DNA from: Lachnospiraceae bacterium
Lineage (GTDB): Bacteria > Bacillota > Clostridia > Lachnospirales > Lachnospiraceae
Assembly: GCA_024684215.1 (NCBI GenBank)
Contig: JAIKXH010000058.1
Span: 1-38,254 of the forward strand
Direction: 5' to 3'
DNA length: 38,254 nt
The first letter of the stretch is position 1. Each line of letters opens with the position of its first letter. The notes beneath the pieces were generated by a model. That model had not been told where the DNA came from, made no database searches, and saw only the letters and a program-made list of their open reading frames with translations. A program made the translations under genes and the position numbers. This document shows, piece after piece, positions 8,307 to 17,255 of the stretch.

Positions 8307-11300
8307 ATGGACAAATATGAGTATAAAGTCAGGGCTCAGGAAATCCGAGACCTGATCGCCGATAATCAATATGAAAAGGCAGCAGAAATCGCTGATACGA
8401 TAGATTGGAGTAGAGTTAAAAAGTCTACTTTTTTGTGTACCATCAGCGACCTTTATAAAATAAATAAACGCTATGAGGATGCAATCGAGCTTTTACAGCT
8501 CGCATATGACAGATATCCCGGCGGAAAAGATATTCTGTATTCGCTATGCGAATTGTATTTGAGTACCGGTGACACTATAAGGGCCATCTCTACCTACAAG
8601 GAATTTTGTCAGGTTGCCGGAAACGATATTCGCAGATATATTCTCCAGTACAAAGTATATGTTGCGCAGGAAGTCTCTTTGGAGGAAAGAATCGAAGTAC
8701 TCGAAGAGATTAAAAAGCGTGATTACAGAGAAAAGTGGGCTTATACCCTTGCTTACCTCTATCACAGAGTCGGACTTGCCACAAAATGCGTTGAAGAGTG
8801 TGACGAGCTTATCAGTTGGTTTGGTGAGGGCAAGTATGTAGATATGGCTATGGAGCTAAAGATGCTTCACCAGCCCCTCGATGAGAAGCAGCAGGAGCTG
8901 TATAATCATCGAATTGACTCGGTTGTTTCCGACAGCAGATGGGAAGGAAAGAGAAACTCTAATGCCATGTCAGGTGACAATGGTGAGACTAAAGTTATGC
9001 CGGACGTATATCCCGGAGCAGCTTCACAGATTTCCGAAGTCACTCCCATGGATGAGGCTGTTGCGCTGTCTCTCGGACATACCCAGGTATACAAAGGAAA
9101 CGTTCCCGAACCCGAGATAAATGTTAAGACTGTTGACGTAGGAGCATATAATACCATCAATCTTCAGCAGGCTCTTGCACAGGGCGTTCAACAGGTTATG
9201 GACAATGGCGTAACCCAGGTAATGCCTCAGGTTGGAGAAGGCGGCTTCCTTGTAAAAGCGAATACCAAGAAACTGGTCGGATTTGATGAAAAAACTGTCC
9301 TCGAGTCGGATACAAAGGAGATTCCCGGTTCCGAGGATGATGAAATGCCGCCTCATATTGACTTCGACCCTCATGCATGGGATAAAGCGGTTGAGGAAGA
9401 AATATCAGAGAATAACTTCGATGAGGAACCTTCAGCAGATTACACCCAGTATTTAGGGGCAGTGGCCGACAGATTACGCGAGGAAAACTCTGCAGATGAC
9501 GAGAGCGCGCCGGCAGAAAAGACATCTTCCGAGCCCACAAAAGAAGAAATTACAAAGTCCATACTCGGACCTATGTATGTGTATGATACCGTAAATATTG
9601 ATTCGGACGCGGTAAATGAAATGAATGCCGGGTCCTTTGACGGCACTGAGGAAATCAGCGAGGAGATTCGCGAAGAAGCCATGGTGGCTCAGCCTCCCGA
9701 GCAGATTGCGACCGTACTGTCACAGGAAGGCGACGGACAGATCAGATTTGTTGTTCCGGAGGCTCCGCTTTCGGACAAACAGATTACAGGACAGCTCAAC
9801 ATAAACGATGTAATGGCTGAGTGGGCTCGCATGAAGCGAGAGCACGAAGAACTTAACCGCAAGCAATATCATGAGCAGATTAAACAGCAGACCGGCGAAC
9901 TCTTTGATGAGTTTGAAGCTGCAGCGCTTAACGGTGTCCTTGAAACTCTTCAAAAAGAGGCAGATGAAAGAAACCGCGTAAAAACCGGTGGATTGGACAG
10001 CGGCGATATCGTAATAAATACATATGTGCCCGATAATGAAGCTATGGGTGCCGAAGTTGCGGCCATGATGGACGAAGAGGCTACCGCGGAGGCAGAAGTT
10101 GCAGACATAGAAAGTGAGGATACACAGGCAGTAGACGGTGTGGCTACAGAGGCTGAAGAGGTGACTGCGGAAACCGCGGGAATAGCCGGAGCAGCTGTAG
10201 CGGCAGCGGGAGTAATCGCAGGAGCTGCTGCAGCAGGCGGCGCGGTAATTGACGCTTCTATTGACACGTCTATTGACGCCTCCGCTGACGCTTCTATTGA
10301 CACATCTATCGATGCCTCGCTTGATGAAAGGATTCAGGAGAGTGCCGATGCATCCGATATAGATGCAGCAGAGGAAACATACGAATACAGCTCTGAGGAC
10401 GACGGAGTTGAGGAGTTAGAAGAAGTAAAAGAAAGCTTTGACAGCGATGCGGAAGACTCCGAGACAGAGAATTATGAGGCTGAGAGCTTCGAGACAGAAG
10501 ACTACGAAGCGGAGTCTTATGATACTGAGGCTTATGAAACTGAAACCTATGAGCCTGAAATTTACGAGTCGGAAGGTTATGAATCGGAAACTTATGAATC
10601 AGAAACATACGATTTAGAGGGAAGTGAATCTGAAGAAACCTTTGATGAAGAAGCAGAAGAGGCTGCTGAAGATATCGCTGAAGAGCCTGCTGAAGAAACC
10701 GTAGAAGATGTATCAGAAGAGGCACCGGAAGAGGCCGAGGCTGAAATTTCCGATAGCGCAGCGGAAGATATAGAGCAAAGCGATGAGGAAGGAGACGATA
10801 CGTATACAGAGGACGGTGAATACGAGTCCGATGTATTCGATATTTATCCTAACAGAGAGACTCCTCAGATTCCTATAGAGAATCGCACCAAAGAGTTTTA
10901 CGAAAGAAAGCTTGAGGAATCGAAAAAGAGTGCGCCGATTTCTGAAGAAGAGGATGATAATGAATTTGTAAGGGAACTTACAAAGGAAGAAAATGAGCTC
11001 TTTGGTCCATATATCCAGAGCAAATCGGCCAGAAAGCAGCTTGTAGCCATCCTTGACGGAACCAGCATGGCGTCTTACTCAGGAAATATAATTCTTACCG
11101 GCGGAGACGGAAATGATACTTCGGATTTGGCAACCGCCATAATGAAGGACATTAAACAAACCGACAGTAATTTCTCCGGTAAAGTAGCAAGAATAGGCGG
11201 AGATAAGCTCAACAATAAAAAAATGGCAACAGTTGTAAAACAGCTTGCAAACGGCGGACTTATCATCGAAAAGGCCGGAAAGATGTCAACCGACACGGCT

Positions 11301-11714
11301 TATGATTTATACAAGAGCCTTGATCAGGAAAATCTGGGAATTATTGTTACGCTTATTGACACTGAAAGAAATATAGAAAAACTGTTAAGCCGTACACCAA
11401 AGCTTAAAGATTTGTTTACGGTGAGAATGAACTTAAAACCTTTGAGTGCGGATCAGCTTGCAAGTTTTGCGGTTAAATACGCATATGAGAAGGAATACTC
11501 CATTGATGAAATGGGTATGTTGGCGCTTCATACACAGATTACTTTAAGGCAGACAGCCACACACTCGGTTAATATAGTTGAAGTCAAAGACATAGTTGAC
11601 AATGCTATAAGTAATGTCAAAAAGAAGAATGCAAAGCATTTCTTTGATGTACTTCTTGGCAAACGCTATGACGATGAAGATATGATAATCCTTGGAGAAA
11701 AGGATTTCGGTTAA
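8307..11714 (+). CDS. Giant TPR protein with acidic repeats and degenerate AAA-like C-terminus
   Basis: A 1135-residue protein I can describe but not name. Residues ~1-200 are helical repeats of TPR type (Y.DAIELLQLAYDRYPGGKDI pattern). Residues ~200-620 are acidic and mostly disordered-looking. Residues ~627-648 are an Ala/Gly-rich hydrophobic run. A D-A/T-S-I-D repeat spans ~649-674, and an S/T-E-x-Y-E repeat ~716-775. Residues ~898-1135 look like an AAA+ module of the SpoVK/CbbX type: the Walker A position reads TGGDGNDTS (931-939) with no lysine, and the Walker B position reads GGLIIEKAG (983-991) instead of an acidic DE pair. It is therefore likely a non-hydrolysing pseudo-ATPase or a scaffold. 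It has its own promoter and lies 18 nt before glgB, so a link with glycogen or storage is possible but unproven. GAGG precedes the ATG. Confidence 0.88.
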   Translation: MDKYEYKVRAQEIRDLIADNQYEKAAEIADTIDWSRVKKSTFLCTISDLYKINKRYEDAIELLQLAYDRYPGGKDILYSLCELYLSTGDTIRAISTYKEFCQVAGNDIRRYILQYKVYVAQEVSLEERIEVLEEIKKRDYREKWAYTLAYLYHRVGLATKCVEECDELISWFGEGKYVDMAMELKMLHQPLDEKQQELYNHRIDSVVSDSRWEGKRNSNAMSGDNGETKVMPDVYPGAASQISEVTPMDEAVALSLGHTQVYKGNVPEPEINVKTVDVGAYNTINLQQALAQGVQQVMDNGVTQVMPQVGEGGFLVKANTKKLVGFDEKTVLESDTKEIPGSEDDEMPPHIDFDPHAWDKAVEEEISENNFDEEPSADYTQYLGAVADRLREENSADDESAPAEKTSSEPTKEEITKSILGPMYVYDTVNIDSDAVNEMNAGSFDGTEEISEEIREEAMVAQPPEQIATVLSQEGDGQIRFVVPEAPLSDKQITGQLNINDVMAEWARMKREHEELNRKQYHEQIKQQTGELFDEFEAAALNGVLETLQKEADERNRVKTGGLDSGDIVINTYVPDNEAMGAEVAAMMDEEATAEAEVADIESEDTQAVDGVATEAEEVTAETAGIAGAAVAAAGVIAGAAAAGGAVIDASIDTSIDASADASIDTSIDASLDERIQESADASDIDAAEETYEYSSEDDGVEELEEVKESFDSDAEDSETENYEAESFETEDYEAESYDTEAYETETYEPEIYESEGYESETYESETYDLEGSESEETFDEEAEEAAEDIAEEPAEETVEDVSEEAPEEAEAEISDSAAEDIEQSDEEGDDTYTEDGEYESDVFDIYPNRETPQIPIENRTKEFYERKLEESKKSAPISEEEDDNEFVRELTKEENELFGPYIQSKSARKQLVAILDGTSMASYSGNIILTGGDGNDTSDLATAIMKDIKQTDSNFSGKVARIGGDKLNNKKMATVVKQLANGGLIIEKAGKMSTDTAYDLYKSLDQENLGIIVTLIDTERNIEKLLSRTPKLKDLFTVRMNLKPLSADQLASFAVKYAYEKEYSIDEMGMLALHTQITLRQTATHSVNIVEVKDIVDNAISNVKKKNAKHFFDVLLGKRYDDEDMIILGEKDFG

Positions 11715-11732
11715 TCTGTAAAGGGGATAAGT

Positions 11733-13748
11733 ATGGCAAGAACAAAGGGAACTGTTAGTGCAAAAGAAGTAAAACAGACTAAACCAAAGACTGTTAAATC
11801 CGCTAAGTCTGAAAGTGCAAAAGCCGTTAAAACGCCAAAGCCCGTAAAGGTGGAGATCTCCGCTGACGATCAATATCTTTTCGGAAACGGAACTCATTAT
11901 GAGATATATAAAAAGCTTGGAGCTCATATATCTGTCGAAAAGGGTTTAAAGGGAGTTTACTTTGCAGTTTGGGCGCCAAATGCGGAGGCTGTACACGTAA
12001 TAGGTAATTTTAACGGATGGAACGAGGATTCTCATCCGATGAAAAAACTTGGCCCTGTAGGAATATGGGGATTGTTTGTGCCTGAAATAGGCCCGGGTGA
12101 GTTGTACAAATATTTGATTCACAGTGAGGACGGAGAAAAGCTTTACAAGGCAGACCCTTACGCAAACGAGGGAGAGCTTCGCCCCGGAACTGCTTCTGTC
12201 GTAGCTGATATGGAAGGCTTTGAGTGGCAGGACGAAAAGTGGATCAGAGAGCGCGATAACAGAAACATTGAGGAAATCAATAAGCAGCCGATGGCTATTT
12301 ATGAATGCCATATCGGTTCATTTATGAAGCATCCGAACGGAACAGAGGACGGATTTTATAATTATCGTGAATTTGCAGACAGAATTATCGAATACTTAAA
12401 GGAAATGAAATATACCCATATTGAACTTATGGGTATAGCAGAGCATCCCTTTGACGGATCTTGGGGATATCAGGTTACGGGTTATTATGCACCCACATCC
12501 AGATACGGAACTCCCAAGGATTTCATGTATTTGGTAAATGAACTCCACAAAAACGGAATCGGAGTAATACTGGACTGGGTGCCTGCGCATTTTGCCACAG
12601 ATGCCCATGGCCTTTCAAAGTTTGACGGACAGTGCATTTTTGAGCATCCGGACCCGAGGCTTGGAGAACATCCCGATTGGGGAACAAAGATTTTTAACTA
12701 TTCAAAGCCTGAGGTTTCAAATTTCCTCATTGCCAATGTTTTGTTTTGGCTTAGAGAGTTTCATGTCGACGGAATCAGAGTGGATGCGGTGGCATCCATG
12801 CTGTATCTGGATTATGGCAAGAAAGACGGACAGTGGCTGCCCAATAAATTTGGCGGTAACAAAAACCTTGATGCCATAACATTTTTCCATCATTTGAATT
12901 CTGTTGTGAGAGGAACTTATCCCGGATTTTTGACAATTGCGGAGGAATCAACCGCTTGGCCTCATGTTACGGGCGAGATCGGTGATGATGAAAGCCTCGG
13001 ATTTACCTTTAAATGGAATATGGGATGGATGCATGATTTTTGCGAATATATGAAGCTGGATCCGGTATATCGCAAGGGCAACCATCATGCTCTTACATTT
13101 GCAATGACCTATAATGAGAGCGAGAATTATATTTTGCCTTTGTCTCATGACGAGGTGGTACATCTTAAGTGCTCTATGGTCAATAAGATGCCCGGTTACC
13201 AGGTCGATAAGTATGCAAATCTCCGTGTGGGATATACGTACATGTTTGGACACGAAGGTAAAAAGCTTCTTTTCATGGGTCAGGATTTCGGACAGGAGAG
13301 AGAATGGAGTGAAGCCAGGGAGCTTGACTGGTACCTTCTCGGAGAAAAGAATAATCGCGGTATGAAAGCATATGTCAGGGATCTGCTTTTGATGTACAGA
13401 AAGTATCCCTGCATGTATGAAATAGACAACAGCTGGAAAGGCTTTGAGTGGATGAATGCGGATGATGCCGACAGGAGCATCTATACATGGGTCCGCAGAG
13501 CCGAGAAAGACTCAAAAGAATTATTGTTTGTACTTAATATGACACCTATCAAGTGGGAGAATTATATGATTCCTGCTCCTAAGTACAAAAAATTCAAGCT
13601 TATTCTAAATTCTGACGATGAGATTTACGGAGGCTGGGGTAACAAGGTTCCTACTGAAATCCAGTCGGAAAAGAAACCTTGTTGTTATCAGAAATATTCG
13701 CTTACGGTAGACGTTCCGCCGTACACAGCACTTGTATTTGAGTATTAA
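11733..13748 (+). CDS. glgB: 1,4-alpha-glucan (glycogen) branching enzyme
   Basis: GH13 enzyme that cuts alpha-1,4 glucan chains and rejoins them as alpha-1,6 branches. A CBM48-like N-terminal module (FAVWAPNAEAVHVIGNFNGW) begins near residue 75. Catalytic GH13 regions are visible: GIRVDAV with nucleophile Asp351, EEST at 404-407 carrying the acid/base glutamate, and SHDEVVH with Asp473 as transition-state stabiliser. The length of 671 aa is usual for the family, except that the first ~45 residues are a lysine/alanine/threonine-rich basic tail not expected in the enzyme. GGGG about 6 nt upstream supports the ATG at 11733. It follows the acidic TPR protein by 18 nt in what looks like one operon. 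Confidence 0.97.
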   Translation: MARTKGTVSAKEVKQTKPKTVKSAKSESAKAVKTPKPVKVEISADDQYLFGNGTHYEIYKKLGAHISVEKGLKGVYFAVWAPNAEAVHVIGNFNGWNEDSHPMKKLGPVGIWGLFVPEIGPGELYKYLIHSEDGEKLYKADPYANEGELRPGTASVVADMEGFEWQDEKWIRERDNRNIEEINKQPMAIYECHIGSFMKHPNGTEDGFYNYREFADRIIEYLKEMKYTHIELMGIAEHPFDGSWGYQVTGYYAPTSRYGTPKDFMYLVNELHKNGIGVILDWVPAHFATDAHGLSKFDGQCIFEHPDPRLGEHPDWGTKIFNYSKPEVSNFLIANVLFWLREFHVDGIRVDAVASMLYLDYGKKDGQWLPNKFGGNKNLDAITFFHHLNSVVRGTYPGFLTIAEESTAWPHVTGEIGDDESLGFTFKWNMGWMHDFCEYMKLDPVYRKGNHHALTFAMTYNESENYILPLSHDEVVHLKCSMVNKMPGYQVDKYANLRVGYTYMFGHEGKKLLFMGQDFGQEREWSEARELDWYLLGEKNNRGMKAYVRDLLLMYRKYPCMYEIDNSWKGFEWMNADDADRSIYTWVRRAEKDSKELLFVLNMTPIKWENYMIPAPKYKKFKLILNSDDEIYGGWGNKVPTEIQSEKKPCCYQKYSLTVDVPPYTALVFEY

Positions 13749-13789
13749 AGAGGGGATTGATATTTTCGTTTGACAGAGCTTGTTCGGAT

Positions 13790-15604
13790 ATGATGGTTAA
13801 AGAAAATGATTTAAAAACCGGATTAAGCAAAAGCATTCCGGGTGATGGGTTAAAATCTCATCACCCTTCTTGTTTTGCTAAGTGGATATTTCCCTTGATC
13901 GGTATATGCTTGGTGATAATAGGGAATCTTCCTTTTTTTATATTGGGAGAAAAGTGTGTAATAGATGTACATGAACAGTTGGACGGAGAACTTGTTGCCT
14001 ACATGCTGGGAGGCAAATATCTGTTTGGAGGAGTCTCTGATTATCCGGAGTTTTTAGGTGGAATACCAAAGGCGGCACTTACACCACCCTCATATGGAAC
14101 AGTATTATTCTATAGCATCTTAAGCCCTCTTTACGCATATTTGGTAAATCAGTTTTTTGTAATGCTAATAAGCTTCGTTGGAATGTATTTGTGGCTTGTA
14201 AGACTTACCAAAAAAAGATTTATCAGCTTTTGCAGTGCGGTCTTATTCGCATTTTTGCCTTATTTTACAGTATATGGAATAAGCGTATCGGGAATACCGA
14301 TGGTAGCTTTTTCATTTCTTGTATTATCCGGAATCGGGAAGGACAGTGAAACGGTAACGCACAAAATAATGTACGTTTTATCCTTTGTGATGATAGCGAT
14401 ATATGCGGTCTTTTCGTCATTTGTTCTATGTGGATACGCTGTTTGCGCGCTTTATCTGGTAGCAGCGATAATCCTTACTGTAACAAGTAAGAAGAATAAA
14501 ACAGATAAATTCGGAATTATAAGGACATGGTGCGGACTGGTACTTTTGTCCGGAATATATTTGATTTTTAATTATAATCTTATATTGCAGATAATAAAGC
14601 CCGAAACCGGATTTTTATCACACAAATCGGAAGTGGTTCTATCGGGGGGCGGCTTTGTAAATACATTTACCGAATTGTTTATAAAAGGCAGCAGTGCGGT
14701 TCCAAGCCTGCATATTTTCATATTTGCAATATCTTTCTTTGCGCTTATCGGATTTATAGCGGTCAAAAAGGTAAATAAGTATTATGGTTGTCTTATTACC
14801 GGAGTTTTTCTGGCTGCGTTGATAGCTGCATTTTCAGGAATGATGCACACAAATAAAGTAGTTAACGCATTAAACGCATCTGACAGTGCCCTGAAGGCCT
14901 TTCAAATCGACAGATTTTATTGGCTATATCCGTTTATATGGTACACAGTGCTGGCACTTGTAGGCTGCATGCTCACAGACGGAATTAAAAAATTTAAGAT
15001 TGGACTTATATTATTTATCGTATGTCTTATTCCAACCGCGGTCTATGTCCTTAAAGAGAGTGATTTTAAAGAAAATGCTCTGGAATTTGTGAGAAAAGAA
15101 TCTACAGCGCTTACGTGGGAGGCTTTTTTCTGTGAAGACGAATTCAGGGAAGTAGCGGATTATATAAAAGAAAACTATGGTCTGGAACAGAGCGAATACA
15201 GAGTAGGAAGTCTTGGAATCGAGCCATCGGTCTCTTTTTACAACGGATTTTATACCATAGACGGTTATTCAAACAATTATGAGCTAAGTTATAAGCATAA
15301 ATTCAGAAGAGTTATAGAAAAAGAGCTGTCGAAGAATTCGTATAATAAAGACTATTTCGATAACTGGGGAAACAGATGCTATTTGCTTTCTTCGGAGTAT
15401 TACGGAATTAGACTGATGACGAAATACGAGCATGCGCATTACGATGATTTGGAATTAAATACTTCGGCGCTTAAAGATTTAGGCTGCAGATTCATATTGT
15501 CTGCAGGAGAAATCAAAAACGCCGAAGATAAAGGTTATAAACTGTGCAAAGCATTTGACCGGTCCGGATATACTTATTTTATTTATCTTTATGAGATTTT
15601 ATAG
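13790..15604 (+). CDS. DUF6044-type multi-pass membrane protein
   Basis: About 604 residues with roughly 11-12 membrane segments. A conserved-looking extracytoplasmic block near the N-terminus (VHEQLDGELVAYML...GGIPKAAL) followed by PLYAYLVNQ matches the pattern I associate with DUF6044, an uncharacterised Firmicutes family related in layout to GT-C/YfhO glycosylation proteins. A soluble C-terminal domain of ~170 residues follows the last TM. The start is uncertain: an AGGGG at 13751-13755 lies too near the TTG at 13757, so I took the ATG at 13790. The 3' end overlaps the convergent neighbour by 26 bp. A role in cell-surface glycan or teichoic acid modification is inference. Confidence 0.85.
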   Translation: MMVKENDLKTGLSKSIPGDGLKSHHPSCFAKWIFPLIGICLVIIGNLPFFILGEKCVIDVHEQLDGELVAYMLGGKYLFGGVSDYPEFLGGIPKAALTPPSYGTVLFYSILSPLYAYLVNQFFVMLISFVGMYLWLVRLTKKRFISFCSAVLFAFLPYFTVYGISVSGIPMVAFSFLVLSGIGKDSETVTHKIMYVLSFVMIAIYAVFSSFVLCGYAVCALYLVAAIILTVTSKKNKTDKFGIIRTWCGLVLLSGIYLIFNYNLILQIIKPETGFLSHKSEVVLSGGGFVNTFTELFIKGSSAVPSLHIFIFAISFFALIGFIAVKKVNKYYGCLITGVFLAALIAAFSGMMHTNKVVNALNASDSALKAFQIDRFYWLYPFIWYTVLALVGCMLTDGIKKFKIGLILFIVCLIPTAVYVLKESDFKENALEFVRKESTALTWEAFFCEDEFREVADYIKENYGLEQSEYRVGSLGIEPSVSFYNGFYTIDGYSNNYELSYKHKFRRVIEKELSKNSYNKDYFDNWGNRCYLLSSEYYGIRLMTKYEHAHYDDLELNTSALKDLGCRFILSAGEIKNAEDKGYKLCKAFDRSGYTYFIYLYEIL

Positions 15605-17216
15605 TCATTGGAAAATTACTTGCAAATCCTGCGGCGGCATAGGGCATTAAAAATACGCTGCAAGGGAAAATATATCTGGAATTTGCTTCCCAAAGCATAT
15701 GGAAAAGAAAACATCCAAAGGTAAAGATTATTCCCAAAAGTATGTAAAAAGAATACGCGGATTTGCCGCTCTTCCTTTTTATTACTGACTTAAGGAAAAA
15801 CAAGAAACATCCAAGATATATAACAAATTGATATAGATTACAGTATATAACAAACGCATTTCCGAGATCGCCGGTATAAATGCTTTGAATGATATCGCGC
15901 CTTCCGCCGGACTCTGCCCAGGTGGCTTGCCTTACAGAATATGTTCCATCGGACCACTGCGCTAAATATTTTTTTAAATAGAAATTAAAAGCATAAGAGG
16001 GATTAGATTTAAAATAATCTAATCTTTCCAGAATGGCCAAACGGCTGGCCTCGTTTGCAAGATCTGTATTAAAGCCGCTCTCGGTGTAAGTATTAATATT
16101 AAATCCGTTATAATAGCCACATCCTCTGTCTGATTCCTGCATTCCCATAGCAAAGTAGGAGGTGGCGGTAACACCTGAGAGGAGCTTGTTTCCGGAGGCG
16201 TTTTCGTAGATTTTTACAGTCAGCGGTAAAACGTTTATAGCGCAGGTTACGGTAACTGTAAGCAAAAGGATATAAAACAGTCTTTTTGATTTTATTACTT
16301 CGACGACAAGGACTATGGATAGTGCGATAATAAATATCATCGAGTTTTTTCTGATAAACACCGACAATGCGGAAAAAAATACAAAGGCTAAGGATTTTGG
16401 AAGAACGGTTTTAAGTATTTTTTTGTTAAATGCTTTAGCGGTAAAAGAGTCTAAATCCGAAATGATACGTGACAAAAAATACATTGATCCCGAAATGGCA
16501 AATACCGCAGGGATTTCTCCGTAAACAAAAGATGTGTAGAATATAAGAGGGACATTTAGGCCCGCCAATATAAGGTAAATTACAGATATATAGTCTGCGT
16601 AAGATTTATCTTTTAAAATATTTTTAATGGTATGGTACTGGAAAAGTACGGCGCCGCAGCATAGAAGGCAGTTTACTATTTTAAATATATGCAGAGAAGA
16701 AATGTTTATTCCGATTTTGTTCCATATATATAAAGGTAAAGTATAAAAACTGACAAGCCCTATTTGGTGTGGATAAAAGGATAAATATGAATCGGAACCG
16801 GTTATAAAGGAAAGGTCGCCCTTTGAAGCCATATCTGCCATAACAAAAACAGATTTAGCGTCTGCCGCAGGTACGCTTCTTCCGAATATTGCGAGGGCTA
16901 CACCTGATACAAATATCCACGCAAGAGTTACATAGAGAAAAAGATTATTGCGCAGCCTGCTTTTAGACTTAAAGGCTTTGCCAAGCAGAGAAAAACCTAA
17001 GATAAATACAGCACCCACTAAAATGTTTGGAATGGGATTGTCCCATTTGAATAAAACTTTTTGGGTCATAATATCATTGATATAAGATGTAGATAAAAGC
17101 GCTGTCAAAAGTAAAAACGCGCAAAAACACATAAAAAACCATTTGCCGAAGGTATCGGCAAAACGGTAAAATCCGGGAACGGATGATTTAGTTTTAAGTG
17201 AATTATTATTATTCAT
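15579..17216 (-). CDS. GT-C-like multi-pass membrane glycosyltransferase
   Basis: A 545-residue protein with about 11-13 membrane segments. After TM3 the first large outer loop reads PAADAKSVFVMADMASKGD and then YLSFYPHQIGLVSFY, the layout of GT-C (PMT/GT39-like) proteins, where an acidic residue in the first loop is catalytic and a lipid-phosphate sugar is the donor. It is the only minus-strand gene of the window. It converges on the DUF6044 gene, overlapping by 26 bp at the two 3' ends, and diverges from the DUF6020 gene with 39 bp between the start codons, so the divergent promoters must sit in or near that gap. The function as an envelope glycosyltransferase is inferred from topology. Confidence 0.82.
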   Translation of the reverse strand: MNNNNSLKTKSSVPGFYRFADTFGKWFFMCFCAFLLLTALLSTSYINDIMTQKVLFKWDNPIPNILVGAVFILGFSLLGKAFKSKSRLRNNLFLYVTLAWIFVSGVALAIFGRSVPAADAKSVFVMADMASKGDLSFITGSDSYLSFYPHQIGLVSFYTLPLYIWNKIGINISSLHIFKIVNCLLCCGAVLFQYHTIKNILKDKSYADYISVIYLILAGLNVPLIFYTSFVYGEIPAVFAISGSMYFLSRIISDLDSFTAKAFNKKILKTVLPKSLAFVFFSALSVFIRKNSMIFIIALSIVLVVEVIKSKRLFYILLLTVTVTCAINVLPLTVKIYENASGNKLLSGVTATSYFAMGMQESDRGCGYYNGFNINTYTESGFNTDLANEASRLAILERLDYFKSNPSYAFNFYLKKYLAQWSDGTYSVRQATWAESGGRRDIIQSIYTGDLGNAFVIYCNLYQFVIYLGCFLFFLKSVIKRKSGKSAYSFYILLGIIFTFGCFLFHMLWEANSRYIFPCSVFLMPYAAAGFASNFPMTIKSHKDK

Positions 17217-17255
17217 AGCAACATGTATTATAACAGATTTAAGGTAATGTAGTAA

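Noticed and set aside
10251-10632. CRISPR-like or minisatellite array
   Set aside because: The repeats follow codon periodicity inside one reading frame and have no equal-length spacers.
9950-10725. Long open frames on the minus strand opposite the acidic repeat region
   Set aside because: They are shadows of the biased codons (GAA, GAG, GCA) of the plus-strand gene and have low-complexity Ser/Ala/Leu-rich products with no start signals.
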